Assembly (NCBI GenBank): GCA_016708825.1
Contig: JADJEZ010000023.1
Span: forward strand, 124,001-188,000
DNA length: 64,000 nt
Direction of reading: 5' to 3'
From: Betaproteobacteria bacterium
GTDB taxonomy: Bacteria > Pseudomonadota > Gammaproteobacteria > Burkholderiales > Usitatibacteraceae
Below, in pieces: positions 7,582 to 19,947 of this stretch; position 1 is the stretch's first letter, and the number at the start of each line of letters is the position of its first letter. The notes below the pieces were generated by a model. It ran no database searches, was not told the DNA's origin, and worked only from the letters and a program-made list of their open reading frames with translations. Made by a program: the position numbers and the translations under genes.

Positions 7582-10500
7582 CTACATGCTGCGGCGGTAC
7601 TGGCCGCCGACCTCGAAGAGCGCGGTGGTGATCTGCCCGAGGGAGCAGCAGCGCACCGCATCCATCAGCACGGCGAAGACGTTTTCGTTCGCGATCACCG
7701 CGTGCTTCAACCGCTCGAGCATCGCCGGCGCCTCCTTGGCGTGGCGCTGGTGGAAATCCGCGAGGCGCTTCAACTGCCCCTGCTTCTCTTCCTCCGTGGA
7801 GCGCGCGAGCTCCAGCACGTCGTGCACCGGGTCTCCCTCGGGGTTGCGGAAGGTGTTCACGCCGATGATCGGGTACTCGCCCGTGTGCTTCAGGTGCTCG
7901 TAGTGCAGCGACTCCTCCTGGATCTTGCCGCGCTGGTAACCCAGCTCCATCGCACCGAGCACGCCGCCGCGCTCGCTGATCGCCTCGAACTCCTTCAGCA
8001 CCGCCTCCTCCACCAGCTCCGTCAGCTCCTCGATGATGAACGAGCCCTGGTTGGGGTTCTCGTTCTTGGCCAGCCCCCACTCGCGGTTGATGACGAGCTG
8101 GATCGCCATGGCGCGGCGCACGCTTTCCTCCGTGGGCGTGGTGATCGCCTCGTCGTAGGCGTTGGTGTGCAGGCTGTTCGCGTTGTCGTAGGTGGCGATC
8201 AGCGCCTGGAGCGTCGTGCGGATGTCGTTGAAGGCGATCTCCTGCGCGTGCAGGCTCCGTCCGCTCGTCTGGCAGTGGTACTTGAGCTTCTGGCTCCTCT
8301 CGTTGGCGCCGTAGCGCTCGCGCATCGCCACCGCCCAGATGCGCCGCGCCACGCGCCCCAGCACGGTGTACTCCGGGTCCATGCCGTTGGAGAAGAAGAA
8401 CGACAGGTTGGGCGCGAAGTCGTCGATGTGCATGCCGCGCGCGAGGTAGGCCTCGACGTAGGTGAAGCCGTTGGCGAGCGTGAAGGCGAGCTGCGAGAGC
8501 GGGTTCGCCCCGGCCTCGGCGATGTGGTAGCCGCTGATCGAAACCGAGTAGAAGTTCCGCACGCCGTGGTGCACGAACCACTCCTGGATGTCGCCCATGA
8601 CCTTCAAGGAGAACTCGGTCGAGAAGATGCAGGTGTTCTGCCCCTGGTCCTCCTTCAGGATGTCGGCCTGCACCGTGCCGCGCACGTTCTCCAGCACCCA
8701 CTCGCGCGTCTTGGCGGCCTCGTCCTCCGTGGGCTCGCGGCCGTTGTCCTCCCGGAACTTGGCGAGGTTCTGGTCGATCGCCGTGTTCATGAACATGGCC
8801 AGTATCGTCGGCGCCGGGCCGTTGATCGTCATGGAGACGCTCGTATTCGGCGCCGTCAGGTCGAAACCCGAATAGAGCACCTTGAGATCATCGAGTGTGG
8901 CGATCGAGACGCCGCTGTTGCCGACCTTTCCGTAGATGTCGGGGCGCAGGTCCGGGTCGTGGCCGTAGAGCGTGACGGAATCGAACGCGGTCGAGAGGCG
9001 CTTGGCGGGCATGCCCTCGGAGAGCATCTTGAAGCGCCGGTTGGTGCGGAAGGGGTCGCCCTCCCCCGCGAACATGCGCGTGGGATCCTCGTTCTCGCGC
9101 TTGAACGCGAACACGCCCCCGGTGAAGGGAAAGGAGCCCGGCACGTTTTCCAGCATCAGCCAGCGCAGGAGCTCGCCGTGGTCCTCGAAGGGCGGCAGCG
9201 CCACCTTGCGGATCTTGCTGCCCGGAGAGCGACTGGTAGGTGAGCGCGGTGCGCACTTCCTTGCCGCGGATCTTCACCACGTACTCGTCGCCGCCGTAGG
9301 CCTCGCGCATCTTCGGCCACATCTCGAGGAGCTTCTTCGAGCGGGGTTCCAGCTTCGCGTCGCGCTCGACCACGTGCAGGTCGATCACTTCCGACGCCTT
9401 GGCATTGAAGCCGCCGTGCTCGGGATAGTCCCGCTCGGCGAGCATGCGCTTGGTCTCGGCGAGCTGCTGGCGCTCCCGGGCGAGCCGCGCCTGCTCCAGC
9501 GCACGCGTCTTGTACGCGTGAACCGTGTCGGCGATGTCCGCGAGGTAGCGCGTGCGCGCCGGCGGCACGATGGGCGTCTGGTTGGTGCTGTGGCGCGTGT
9601 CGACCGCGGGAAGCTTCGAGGCGCGGGCCTTGAGTCCCTTGTCCTTCAGTGTCGCGAGGATCGCCTGGTAGAGCGCGGTCACGCCGTCGTCGTTGAAGCG
9701 CGCGGCCATGGTGCCGAAGACGGGCATCTCGCCGGGCGGCTTCCCGAAGGCCTGGCGGTTTCGCTGCACCTGCTTGGCTACGTCGCGCAGCGCGTCGGCC
9801 GCGCCCTTGCGGTCGAACTTGTTGATGGCGACGAAGTCGGCGAAGTCGAGCATGTCGATCTTCTCGAGCTGGCTCGCCGCGCCGTACTCCGGCGTCATCA
9901 CGTAGAGGCTCGCGTCGACCAGCGGCACGATCGCGGCGTCGCCCTGCCCGATGCCGGAAGTCTCCACGACGATCAGGTCGAAGCCCGCGCACCGGCACGC
10001 GGCGAGCACGTCCGGCAGCGCCTCGGAGAGTTCGTTGCCGGCCTCGCGCGTGGCGAGTGAGCGCATGAAGACCCGGGGCCCGCCGGGCGGCCCTGCCCGC
10101 CTCGCCCACGGGCCGATGGCGTTCATGCGGATGCGGTCGCCCAGGAGCGCCCCGCCGCTCTTCTTGCGCGAGGGGTCGATGGAGATGACGGCGATCGAGA
10201 GCGCGTCGCCCTGGTCCAGGCGGAGCCTTCGCACCAGCTCGTCGGTGAGGCTCGACTTCCCCGCGCCGCCCGTGCCGGTGATCCCGAGTGTCGGAACGGG
10301 GTTGGCCGCGGCCTTCTCCAGCATGGCCTTGCGCAGCTTCGCATCCGTCTTGCCGAGTTCGAGCGCGGTGATGAGCCGCGCGAGCGCGCGCCAGCGGCGC
10401 ACGGGGTCGGCATCGGCGAGCGCTTCGAGGTCTCTCGGCGCCTGCTCGCTCAGGTCCCGGTCCGTTTCCGAGAGGATCGCGCCGATCATCCCCTGCAGGC

Positions 10501-10909
10501 CCAGGCTCTGGCCGTCCTCGGGGGAAAAGAGCCGCGTCACGCCGTAGTCGTGCAACTCCTTCAGCTCCGAGGGCACGATCACGCCGCCGCCGCCGCCGAA
10601 TACGCGGATGTCTTCGCCGCCGCGTTCGCGCAGGAGGTCGAGCATGTACTTGAAGAACTCCACGTGGCCGCCCTGGTAGCTGGAGACGGCGATGCCCTGG
10701 GCATCTTCCTGCAGGGCGGCGGTGACGATCTCCTCCACCGAGCGGTTGTGGCCCAGGTGGATCACCTCCGCGCCCATCGACTGGAGGATGCGCCGCATGA
10801 TGTTGATGCTCGCGTCGTGGCCGTCGAAGAGCGAGGCGGCGGAGACGATCCGCACCTTGTGGGCCGGCTTGTAGGCGGCGAGCTTCTTGCGCACGGAAAG
10901 GTCGGTCAT
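7582..10909 (-). CDS. icmF: Fused isobutyryl-CoA mutase IcmF (frameshifted)
   Basis: IcmF interconverts isobutyryl-CoA and n-butyryl-CoA using adenosylcobalamin. The span of about 1,109 codons has the family order: N-terminal B12 domain with DGHDASINIMRRIL (residues ~30-45), a MeaI-like G-protein chaperone with P-loop TGTGGAGKSS (~220) and NKFD, then the large mutase barrel with the C-terminal substrate domain (QTSGRSLHAQE, NTNAYDEA-like LHTNAYDEAI). The frame breaks once near 9220, in a region that is otherwise collinear. The ATG at 10909 is chosen because MTDLSVRKKL fits the family start. The gene is divergent from an AraC-type regulator and abuts the YhdH-like reductase. Confidence 0.92.
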
Positions 10910-11041
10910 GGTCGCGGCTCTCCTCGTTCTTGTCGCCATGATAGGCCAGCGGCCCCGGCGGCCTCCATGGTCGGGATCGTCGCGATTCGTGTAAACTTCG
11001 CCATCCGCCACGGGCCCACGACCGGGAAGGCGGTGCATTTC

Positions 11042-12116
11042 GTGTCGAAACAAGCCGATCGACGGCCAGGGACCGGGGCACGCTCCTCCGCGGATCGTGC
11101 AAGCGTCGCCGCAGGCTTCGTGACAGGGCTCCTGTCCGGGGTTGCGGAACGCGGCGGCGACCGCGTGGCGCTCCTGGCCCGGGTGGGGGTCGATCCGGCG
11201 GTGCTCGCCGATCCCGCGGCCCGCGTGCCGATCGCGGCCTACGTGGCCCTCTACGACGCCGTGATCGACGAGTTGGGTGACGAGGCGTTCGCCCTCTTCG
11301 CCGCGCCGCTCCGCCCGGGGAGCTTCGAGTTCATGTGCCGCAGCGCGGTAGGCGCGCCGGTCCTGGGCGAGGCGCTCGACCGGCGGCGCGATTCCTCGCG
11401 ACTCGTTCTGCCGGAACTGCGCGTCTCCACCGCGGCGTAGCGGCGGAGAGCCGAACTCGTGATCGCCGAGCTGCGCGCCATCCCCGGCGCGCGCCGACGA
11501 CCCCTGCCGCGTCTTCGCCTTCGAGTGGCTGCTGCGGCTGGTGCATGCGCTCGCCTGCTGGCTCGCCGGGCGGGGCCTCGCGCTCGATGCGGTGCGCTTT
11601 CCCTACCCGAGGCCCGCGCACGCGGCCGACTACGGCCTGATCTACACCGAGCACTCGAGCTTCGGCGGCGCCGATCTCGTGGCCGCCTTCGACGGGGCGC
11701 TGCTCGACCTTCCCGTGCGCCGGGACGAGGCGGAACTCGCGGCCTTTCTCGAGGGCGCGCCGGGCAAGATCACGATGCTCTACCGGCGCGACCGGGAACT
11801 CGCGCGCAGCCTGCGCACGCTCATGGCCGATGCCCTCCCCCGGGTCCTCGGCCTCGACGAGGCCGCGCGCGCGCTGAACCTCTCCCCGCGCACGCTGCAC
11901 CGCCGCCTCGGGGACGAAGGCGTCAACTTCCGCGCCATCAAGGACGCGCTGCGCCGCGACCTGGCGCTCGCCCGCCTTGCCCGCCCCGGCGAGAGTGTCG
12001 CGCGCATCGCGGCCGATCTCGGCTACTCGGAGCCCTCGGCTTTCTTCCGCGCCTTCCAGGGCTGGACGGGCGAGGCGCCGAGCGCGTGGCGGCGCCGGGC
12101 CACGGGGCGCGGCTGA
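11042..12116 (+). pseudogene. AraC-family transcriptional regulator, interrupted by a stop and a frameshift
   Basis: From a GTG at 11042 the translation gives an N-terminal ligand-binding domain of the arabinose-binding-like type (ARVGVDPAVLADPAARVPIAAYVALYD). It then hits an in-frame TAG at 11438-11440. The same frame resumes with AELVIAELRAIPGAR, and a one-base shift near 11492 leads to FAFEWLLRLVHALACWLAGRGL and the C-terminal AraC HTH pair (LNLSPRTLHRRL, then IAADLGYSEPSAFFRAFQGWTG). Two lesions in one gene could be sequencing errors or real decay. The gene is divergent from icmF and upstream of the catabolic genes, so it was probably their regulator. Confidence 0.75.
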
Positions 12117-12167
12117 GGACGCGACGGCTGCGCGAAGTACAATATCGGGACTTTTACGGAGGAAGCG

Positions 12168-12560
12168 ATGTTCGACGCGATTTCGATCCCATTCGGCGCC
12201 AAGATGCTGTTCAACACGGTGAAGCTCAAGCCCGGCGTGAAGATGGAGGATGTGGAGCTCGCCCTGGGCGAGATGTGCAACACGGTGAAGGAGACCTACG
12301 GCGGCGACAAGGGCGGCTTCATCGCCGGGCAGGTGTTCAAGTTCTCCGGGTTCGCCTCCGCCGAGGGGTCCCTCGGCAAGCCCAAGGCCACCGACGACCA
12401 CATCGTGATCGTCACCTACTGGAACTCCTTCGAGGAGCACGAGCGCTCCCACGCCGACACGGTCTTCAAGGCCAAGTTCGAGGCACTGGCGAAGATGTGC
12501 ACCGACACCCAGGAGGTCGGCTACGAGCTGCTCTGGCAGGGCGTGCCGGAAGCGCACTAG
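12168..12560 (+). CDS. Conserved-looking hypothetical protein, 130 aa
   Basis: The ATG at 12168 follows a strong GGAGGAAGC site, and a TACAAT -10-like box lies at 12138-12143. The soluble protein has no signal peptide. Its pattern (VKLKPGVKMEDVELALGEMC, then HIVIVTYWNSFEEHERSH, then KFEALAKMC) resembles dimeric ferredoxin-like alpha/beta barrels such as antibiotic biosynthesis monooxygenase (ABM) or EthD-like small proteins, but I do not recognise a named family. It ends 7 bases before the biotin carboxylase gene, so it is probably the first gene of that operon. Confidence 0.8.
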   Translation: MFDAISIPFGAKMLFNTVKLKPGVKMEDVELALGEMCNTVKETYGGDKGGFIAGQVFKFSGFASAEGSLGKPKATDDHIVIVTYWNSFEEHERSHADTVFKAKFEALAKMCTDTQEVGYELLWQGVPEAH

Positions 12561-12567
12561 CGCGCGG

Positions 12568-14548
<1,981 letters not shown>

Positions 14549-14619
14549 TTCCGGGGTCGATGCACGCTCCCGTATCGCCTACCCGCCCGCCCCCCGCGGG
14601 CGCACCCAAGGAGAACGCC

Positions 14620-16147
14620 ATGGCTGCCAACCCCAAGGCCGTCGCGCAGGCCGTCCCCACCGTGAAGCTCCTGATCGACGGCAAGCTGGTCGACTCGAAG
14701 ACCACGGAGTGGAGGGACGTGGTGAACCCCGCCACGCAGCAGGTGCTGGCCCGCGTGCCCTTCGCCACCGCAGCCGAGCTGGAAGCCGCCGTGGCCTCGG
14801 CGGCCGAAGCCTACAAGAGCTGGCGCAACACCTCCGTGGGCACGCGCATGCGCGTGATGTTGAAGCTCCAGGAACTCATCCGTCGCGACATGAAGAAGCT
14901 CGCCGCGTGCCTGACCAACGAGCAGGGCAAGACCCTTCCCGACGCCGAGGGCGACGTCTTCCGCGGCCTGGAAGTGGTGGAGCACGCCTGTTCCGTGGGG
15001 TCGCTCCAGATGGGCGAGCACCTCGAGCAGGTTGCCGGCGGAGTGGACGTCTACGCGATCCGCCAGCCCATCGGCGTGTGCGCCGGCATCACCCCGTTCA
15101 ATTTCCCGGCGATGATCCCGCTGTGGATGTTCCCCATGGCCATCGTCTGCGGCAACACCTTCGTGCTCAAGCCCTCGGAGCAGGACCCGATGACGCCCAT
15201 GCTGCTGGGCGAGCTCGCGCTGGAAGCGGGCGTGCCCCCGGGGGTGCTGAACATCGTTCACGGCGGCAAGCTCGCGGTGGATACGCTCTGCACCCATGCC
15301 GAAGTGCGCGCGGTCTCGTTCGTGGGCTCCACCCACGTCGGCACCCATGTCTACAACCTCGCCTCGACCCACGGCAAGCGCGCGCAATGCATGATGGGCG
15401 CGAAGAACCACGCGGCGGTGCTGCCCGATGCCGCGAAAGACCAGTCGCTCAACGCGCTCGTCGGCGCGGGCTTCGGCGCCGCCGGCCAGCGCTGCATGGC
15501 GATCAGCGTGGGCGTGCTCGTGGGCGGGGCGAAGCAGTGGATCCCGGACATCGTGGCCAAGGCCAAGTCGCTCAAGGTGAGCGCCGGCACGGAAGCCGGT
15601 GCCGGACCTCGGCCCGCTCGTATCGAAATCGGCGCTCGCGCGCGTGACCTCGCTGGTGGAAGCGGGCATCCAGGAAGGCGCGAAGCTGGAACTCGACGGC
15701 CGCGGGCTCGAGGTGCCCGGCTACCCCGACGGCAATTTCATCGGCCCGACGGTCTTCTCCGGCGTGAAGCCGACGATGAAGATCTACACCGAGGAGATCT
15801 TCGGCCCGGTGCTGTGCCTCGTCTCCGTGGACACGCTGGAGGAGGCCATCGCCTTCATCAACGCCAACCCCTTCGGCAACGGCACCGGCATCTTCACCCA
15901 GTCGGGTGCGGCGGCGCGCCGGTTCCAGACGGAGATCGACGCGGGCCAGGTGGGCATCAACGTGCCCATCCCCGTGCCTGTGCCCTTTTTCAGCTTCACG
16001 GGCTCGCGCGGCTCCAAGCTGGGCGACCTGGGGCCGTATGGCAAGCAGGTGGTGCAGTTCTACACGCAGACCAAGACCGTGACCGCGCGCTGGTTCGACG
16101 ACGCGGTCACGGCCGGCGCGGTAAACACCACCATCAGCCTGAAGTAG
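14620..16147 (+). CDS. mmsA: Methylmalonate-semialdehyde dehydrogenase, CoA-acylating (frameshifted)
   Basis: MmsA oxidises methylmalonate semialdehyde to propionyl-CoA and CO2 with NAD and CoA, the last step of valine breakdown. The protein of about 508 residues starts after AAGGAGAACGCC. It contains ITPFNFPAMIPLWMFP, LKPSEQDPMTPM, SFVGSTHVG, MGAKNHAAVLPDA and the catalytic cysteine in GQRCMAIS, all characteristic of MmsA. An extra base near 15604 shifts the frame, after which DLGPLVSK and YTEEIFGPVLC continue. The gene is followed five bases later by mmsB, forming the classical mms pair. Confidence 0.93.
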
Positions 16148-16152
16148 CGGCC

Positions 16153-17043
16153 ATGCGGATCGGCTTCATCGGCCTGGGCAACATGGGCGGCCCCATGTGC
16201 CGCAACCTCGTCGCGGGCGGCCACGCGGTGAAGGCCTACGATCTCGTGCCGGCCCTCACCGAGAAGGCGGTAAAGGGCGGCGCCGAGCGCGCCGGCAACA
16301 TCGCCGAGTGCGTCTCGGGCGTCGAGGTCCTCTTCACGATGCTGCCCTCCTCGCCGCACGTGCGCAGCGTCTACGGCGCCGTTTCCGGCGTGATCGCGCA
16401 CGCGAAGCCCGGCACGCTGCTCATCGACTGCTCCACCGTGGACCCGCTCACCGCCCGCGAGGTCGCCTTCGACGCCCGCGCCAAGGGGCTCGCGATGATC
16501 GACGCGTCGGTATCGGGCGGCATCGCAGGCGCCGAGGCGGCAAGCCTTACCTTCATGGTCGGCGGGTCGCAGAAGGACTTCGAGGTCGCGAGGCCGTTTC
16601 TGGCGCACCTGGGCAAGAACATCGTCCACTGCGGCGCGAGCGGCAACGGCCAGGCGGCGAAGATCTGCAACAACATGATGCTCGCCGTGGAGATGATCGT
16701 GACCTCCGAGGCCATGACGCTCGCCACGGCGCTCGGCATGGACCCGAAGGTGTTCGCCGGCATCGTGAACACTTCCAGCGGCCGCTGCTGGAGCTCCGAC
16801 ACCTACAACCCCTACCCCGGCGTGCTGGAGAACGTCCCGGCATCGCGCAACTACGAAGGTGGCTTCGGCGCGAACCTCATGCTGAAGGACCTGGGCCTCG
16901 TCACCGACGCGGCCAGGTTCGCCAAGGTGCCGGTGCTCCTGGGCGCCATCGCCGAGCAGGTCTACCAGAAGCACGCGGCCGACGGCCACGGCGACAAGGA
17001 TTTCTCCAGCGTGATCCTCCAGTACCTCAAGCGACCGGCCTGA
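16153..17043 (+). CDS. mmsB: 3-Hydroxyisobutyrate dehydrogenase
   Basis: MmsB oxidises 3-hydroxyisobutyrate to methylmalonate semialdehyde with NAD. The 296-residue protein has the N-terminal dinucleotide fold GFIGLGNMGGPMCRNLV, the substrate motif DASVSGGIAGAEAASLTFMVGG around residues 117-135, and the catalytic lysine region GNGQAAKICNNMML near 172. Length is standard. It sits five bases after mmsA and 15 bases before an enoyl-CoA hydratase, so the valine pathway order is nearly complete on this strand. Confidence 0.94.
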   Translation: MRIGFIGLGNMGGPMCRNLVAGGHAVKAYDLVPALTEKAVKGGAERAGNIAECVSGVEVLFTMLPSSPHVRSVYGAVSGVIAHAKPGTLLIDCSTVDPLTAREVAFDARAKGLAMIDASVSGGIAGAEAASLTFMVGGSQKDFEVARPFLAHLGKNIVHCGASGNGQAAKICNNMMLAVEMIVTSEAMTLATALGMDPKVFAGIVNTSSGRCWSSDTYNPYPGVLENVPASRNYEGGFGANLMLKDLGLVTDAARFAKVPVLLGAIAEQVYQKHAADGHGDKDFSSVILQYLKRPA

Positions 17044-17058
17044 CGGGCCCCGGACACC

Positions 17059-17826
17059 ATGATCTCGCACCGCATCGAAGGCCACACCGCCGTCATCACC
17101 CTCGACAATCCGCCGGCCAATACCTGGACGCCGGAGGACCTGCGCGCGCTCGAACGGCTGGTGGGCGAACTCGCCGCCGACCGCTCGGTGTACGCCGCGG
17201 TGATCACCGGCGCGGGCGAGAAGTTCTTCTCGGCCGGCGCGGACCTGAAGAAGTTCGCCGGCGACAAGGTCCACGCCCGCCATTTCATCGCCTGCTTCGG
17301 CTCCGCCTTCGAGGCGCTGATGAACGCGCGCTTCGTGACGATCGCCGCGATCAACGGCTATGCCATGGGCGGGGGGCTCGAGTGCTGCCTCGCCTGCGAC
17401 TTGCGCATCGCCGAGTCCCACGCGCAGATGGCGCTTCCGGAGCCCGCCGTGGGACTGCTTCCCGCCGGCTGCGGCACCCAGAACCTCCCGGGGCTGGTCG
17501 GCGAGGGCTGGGCCAAGCGCATGATCCTCGCCAACGAGCGCGTCGACGCGGCAACGGCGCTGCGCATCGGCCTGGTCGAGGAAGTCGCCGACAAGGGCCA
17601 GGGGCTTGCGCGCGCGATGGCGCTGGCCAGGCGGGTCGAGGCCCTCTCGCCGCTCGCCGTCGAGTACTGCAAGGGCCTCATTCACAACGCGCGCAATGCC
17701 ATCCCCCGCAGCGCCGGTCTCGCCCTCGAGCGCGAGCGCTTCATGGATCTCTTCGACCACTCCGACCAGGTCGAGGGCGTGAACGCCTTCCTGGAGAAGC
17801 GCGCGCCGGCGTGGAAGAACGATTGA
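17059..17826 (+). CDS. Enoyl-CoA hydratase, crotonase family
   Basis: This 255-residue crotonase probably hydrates methacrylyl-CoA (valine pathway) or another enoyl-CoA. The oxyanion-hole motifs AGADLKKF and AMGGGLECCLACDL are present. Both catalytic glutamates of crotonase seem kept, one in GGGLE and one in LPEPAVGLLP, followed by GCGTQNLPGLVG. It lies between mmsB and the 3-hydroxyisobutyryl-CoA hydrolase, the gene for the next step of the same pathway. The open frame is intact. Confidence 0.88.
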   Translation: MISHRIEGHTAVITLDNPPANTWTPEDLRALERLVGELAADRSVYAAVITGAGEKFFSAGADLKKFAGDKVHARHFIACFGSAFEALMNARFVTIAAINGYAMGGGLECCLACDLRIAESHAQMALPEPAVGLLPAGCGTQNLPGLVGEGWAKRMILANERVDAATALRIGLVEEVADKGQGLARAMALARRVEALSPLAVEYCKGLIHNARNAIPRSAGLALERERFMDLFDHSDQVEGVNAFLEKRAPAWKND

Positions 17827-17850
17827 GGCGAACCCTCCGGGAAGCGCGCG

Positions 17851-19001
17851 GTGAGCCTGCCCGCGCGGCAATCCGCGGCGCCCCGGGAGTCGCTCCGAAG
17901 CGCAGGCGACGAGCTTCTCGCCGACGTGCAGGACGGCGTGGCTTCGGTCATCCTGAACCGCCCGGCGGCCCTCAACGCGCTCACCCTCGCCATGCTCGAA
18001 GGCCTCGCCGCGTGGCTCGTGCGTGGGAGCGCGACGACCGCGTGCGGCTGGTGGTGCTGCGCGGCGCGGGCGACAGGGCGTTCTGCGCGGGAGGCGACAT
18101 CCGCGCGCTGCGCGAGACCTTCCTCTCCGGCACCGGCGGCCATCGTCATTTCTTCGAGGTGGAGTACAGCCTCGATCACCGCATCCACACCTACCCGAAG
18201 CCGGTGGTCGCCGTGATGGACGGCATCACCATGGGCGGGGGCATGGGCATCTCCCAGGGCGCGGCGCTGCGCATCGCGGGCCCGCGCACGCGCGTCGCGA
18301 TGCCCGAGACCCGGATCGGCTTCTTTCCCGACGTGGGCGCGACCTGCTTCCTGCAGCGTGCGCCGGGAATGATTCCGCTCTACCTGGGCCTCGCGGGAGT
18401 CACCCTGGGCGGCGCCGACAGTCTCTACGCCGGGCTCGTGGACGCGTGCTTCACGCCCGCTTCGATCGCCGCGCTCGAAGCCGAGCTGCCGCGCGCGGCG
18501 GCAGCCGCCGATCCCCGCGCGGCTCTCGCGGACCTCGCACGGCGCGACGCGGTGCCTCCCGTCCCCGGCGAGCTCGAGTCGCTGCGCCCCGCGATCGACC
18601 TGCACTTCGGCCAGGCGAGTGTCACCGCGATCCTCGCGTCCCTCGAAAGCGAGGCGCGGCCGCAGTTCGCGCCCTGGGCCGCGAAGACCGCCACGCTCCT
18701 GAAAGCGCATTCGCCCACGCTCCTCCGGGTCGCCTTCGAGCAGTTGCGGCGCGGCCGCGGGATGGCACTCGGGGACGTCTTCCGGATGGAGCTGAACCTG
18801 ATCCACGGCTGCTTCGCGCAGGGCGATTTCGTGGAGGGCATCCGCGCCTTGATCGTGGACAAGGACAACGCGCCGCGCTGGAATCCACGCTTGCTCACCG
18901 AGGTGACCGACGCGTCGGTCGCGGCGTTCTTCGCACCGCGCTGGCCACCGCAGGAACACCCGCTTCGCCACCTCAGGAATCCCACAGGAGACGCACCATG
19001 A
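17851..19001 (+). CDS. 3-Hydroxyisobutyryl-CoA hydrolase (frameshifted)
   Basis: The enzyme frees 3-hydroxyisobutyrate from its CoA ester, feeding MmsB. The span of about 383 codons starts at GTG 17851 and has FCAGGDIRALR, KPVVAVMDGITMGGGMG, the HIBCH-specific MPETRIGFFPDVGATCFL, and the C-terminal HGCFAQGDFVEGIRALIVDKDNAPRW, which separate it from true hydratases. One base appears missing near 18019 (TGGCTCGTGCG should probably contain an extra C), splitting the N-terminal 55 residues from the rest. The stop overlaps the start of the FAH-family gene (ATGA). Confidence 0.9.
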
Positions 19002-19897
19002 AACTCGTGACCTACTCGCCCGTCGCGGGCGGCGCACCGCGCCCCGGCCTGGTGATCGAGGCGGACCGCATCGTCGACATCCCCGCGCACGCGGCCGCCA
19101 CGCCGGGCGTGGACTTCTCGACGATGTTGGGGATCATCCGCGGCGGCGGCGCCGCGCGAGCCGCACTCGATGCCCTGGCCGCGAAGCCGCCGGCGGCGAC
19201 GGTGGCGATGACGGAGGTGAAGCTGCACGCCCCCATCCCCCGCCCGGCGAAGAACGTCTTCTGCGTGGGCTGGAACTACCTCGAGCATTTCGAGGAAGGC
19301 GCGAAGAAGCTCCAGGACGACCGGGAGCTGCCGCAGTGGCCGGTCTTCTTCAGCAAGGCCGCGACCGCCGTCACGGGCCCCTTCGATGCCGTGCCCTTCG
19401 ACCCCGCCATCTCCACCTCGCTCGACTGGGAAGTGGAGCTCGGGGTGGTGATCGGCCCCGGTGGCAAGAACATCCGCGCCGAGGACGCCATGCACCACGT
19501 GTGGGGCTACACCGTGGTGAACGACGTCTCCTGGCGCGACCTGCAGCGCCGCCACGGCGGCCAGTGGCACAAGGGCAAGAGCCTGGACGGCACCTGCCCC
19601 ATGGGCCCGGTGCTGGTCACCGCCGACAGCCTCGACCACGCGAACCTGCGCGTGACCTGCCGCGTGAACGGCGTCACCAAGCAGGATTCGAACACGAAGT
19701 TCCTCTACTTCAAGCTGCCCCGGCTGCTGGAGGATCTTTCCCAGGGCATGACGCTGGAAGCCGGCGACATCCTCTCGACGGGCACCCCGGCAGGAGTGGG
19801 CTACGCGAGGACGCCCCCGGAGTTCCTGAAGCCCGGCGACCTGCTCGAAACCGAGATCGAGGGCATCGGCACCCTGCGCAACCCCATCGGGGGTTGA
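18998..19897 (+). CDS. Fumarylacetoacetate hydrolase (FAH) family protein
   Basis: The 299-residue protein has the FAH C-terminal domain from about residue 75: KNVFCVGWNYLEHF, the metal-binding acids in DWEVELGVVIG and NDVSWRDLQ, then GKSLDGTCPMGP and STGTPAGVG. Members hydrolyse or decarboxylate acylpyruvates or related 1,3-dicarbonyls with Mg or Mn. The exact substrate cannot be told from sequence. Its ATG overlaps the stop of the hydrolase gene by four bases, so it belongs to the valine-type operon and probably deals with a related acid. Confidence 0.9.
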   Translation: MKLVTYSPVAGGAPRPGLVIEADRIVDIPAHAAATPGVDFSTMLGIIRGGGAARAALDALAAKPPAATVAMTEVKLHAPIPRPAKNVFCVGWNYLEHFEEGAKKLQDDRELPQWPVFFSKAATAVTGPFDAVPFDPAISTSLDWEVELGVVIGPGGKNIRAEDAMHHVWGYTVVNDVSWRDLQRRHGGQWHKGKSLDGTCPMGPVLVTADSLDHANLRVTCRVNGVTKQDSNTKFLYFKLPRLLEDLSQGMTLEAGDILSTGTPAGVGYARTPPEFLKPGDLLETEIEGIGTLRNPIGG

Positions 19898-19947
19898 TAC
19901 CGGGGGGGGAAGCCACCAGAATAGGCGCGTTCCCCCTGGAGCCACCC

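Noticed and set aside
6475..9243. A 922-codon plus-strand open frame rich in Arg, His, Leu and Val.
   Set aside because: It lies antisense to the YhdH-like gene and icmF, has no family motif and no ribosome binding site.
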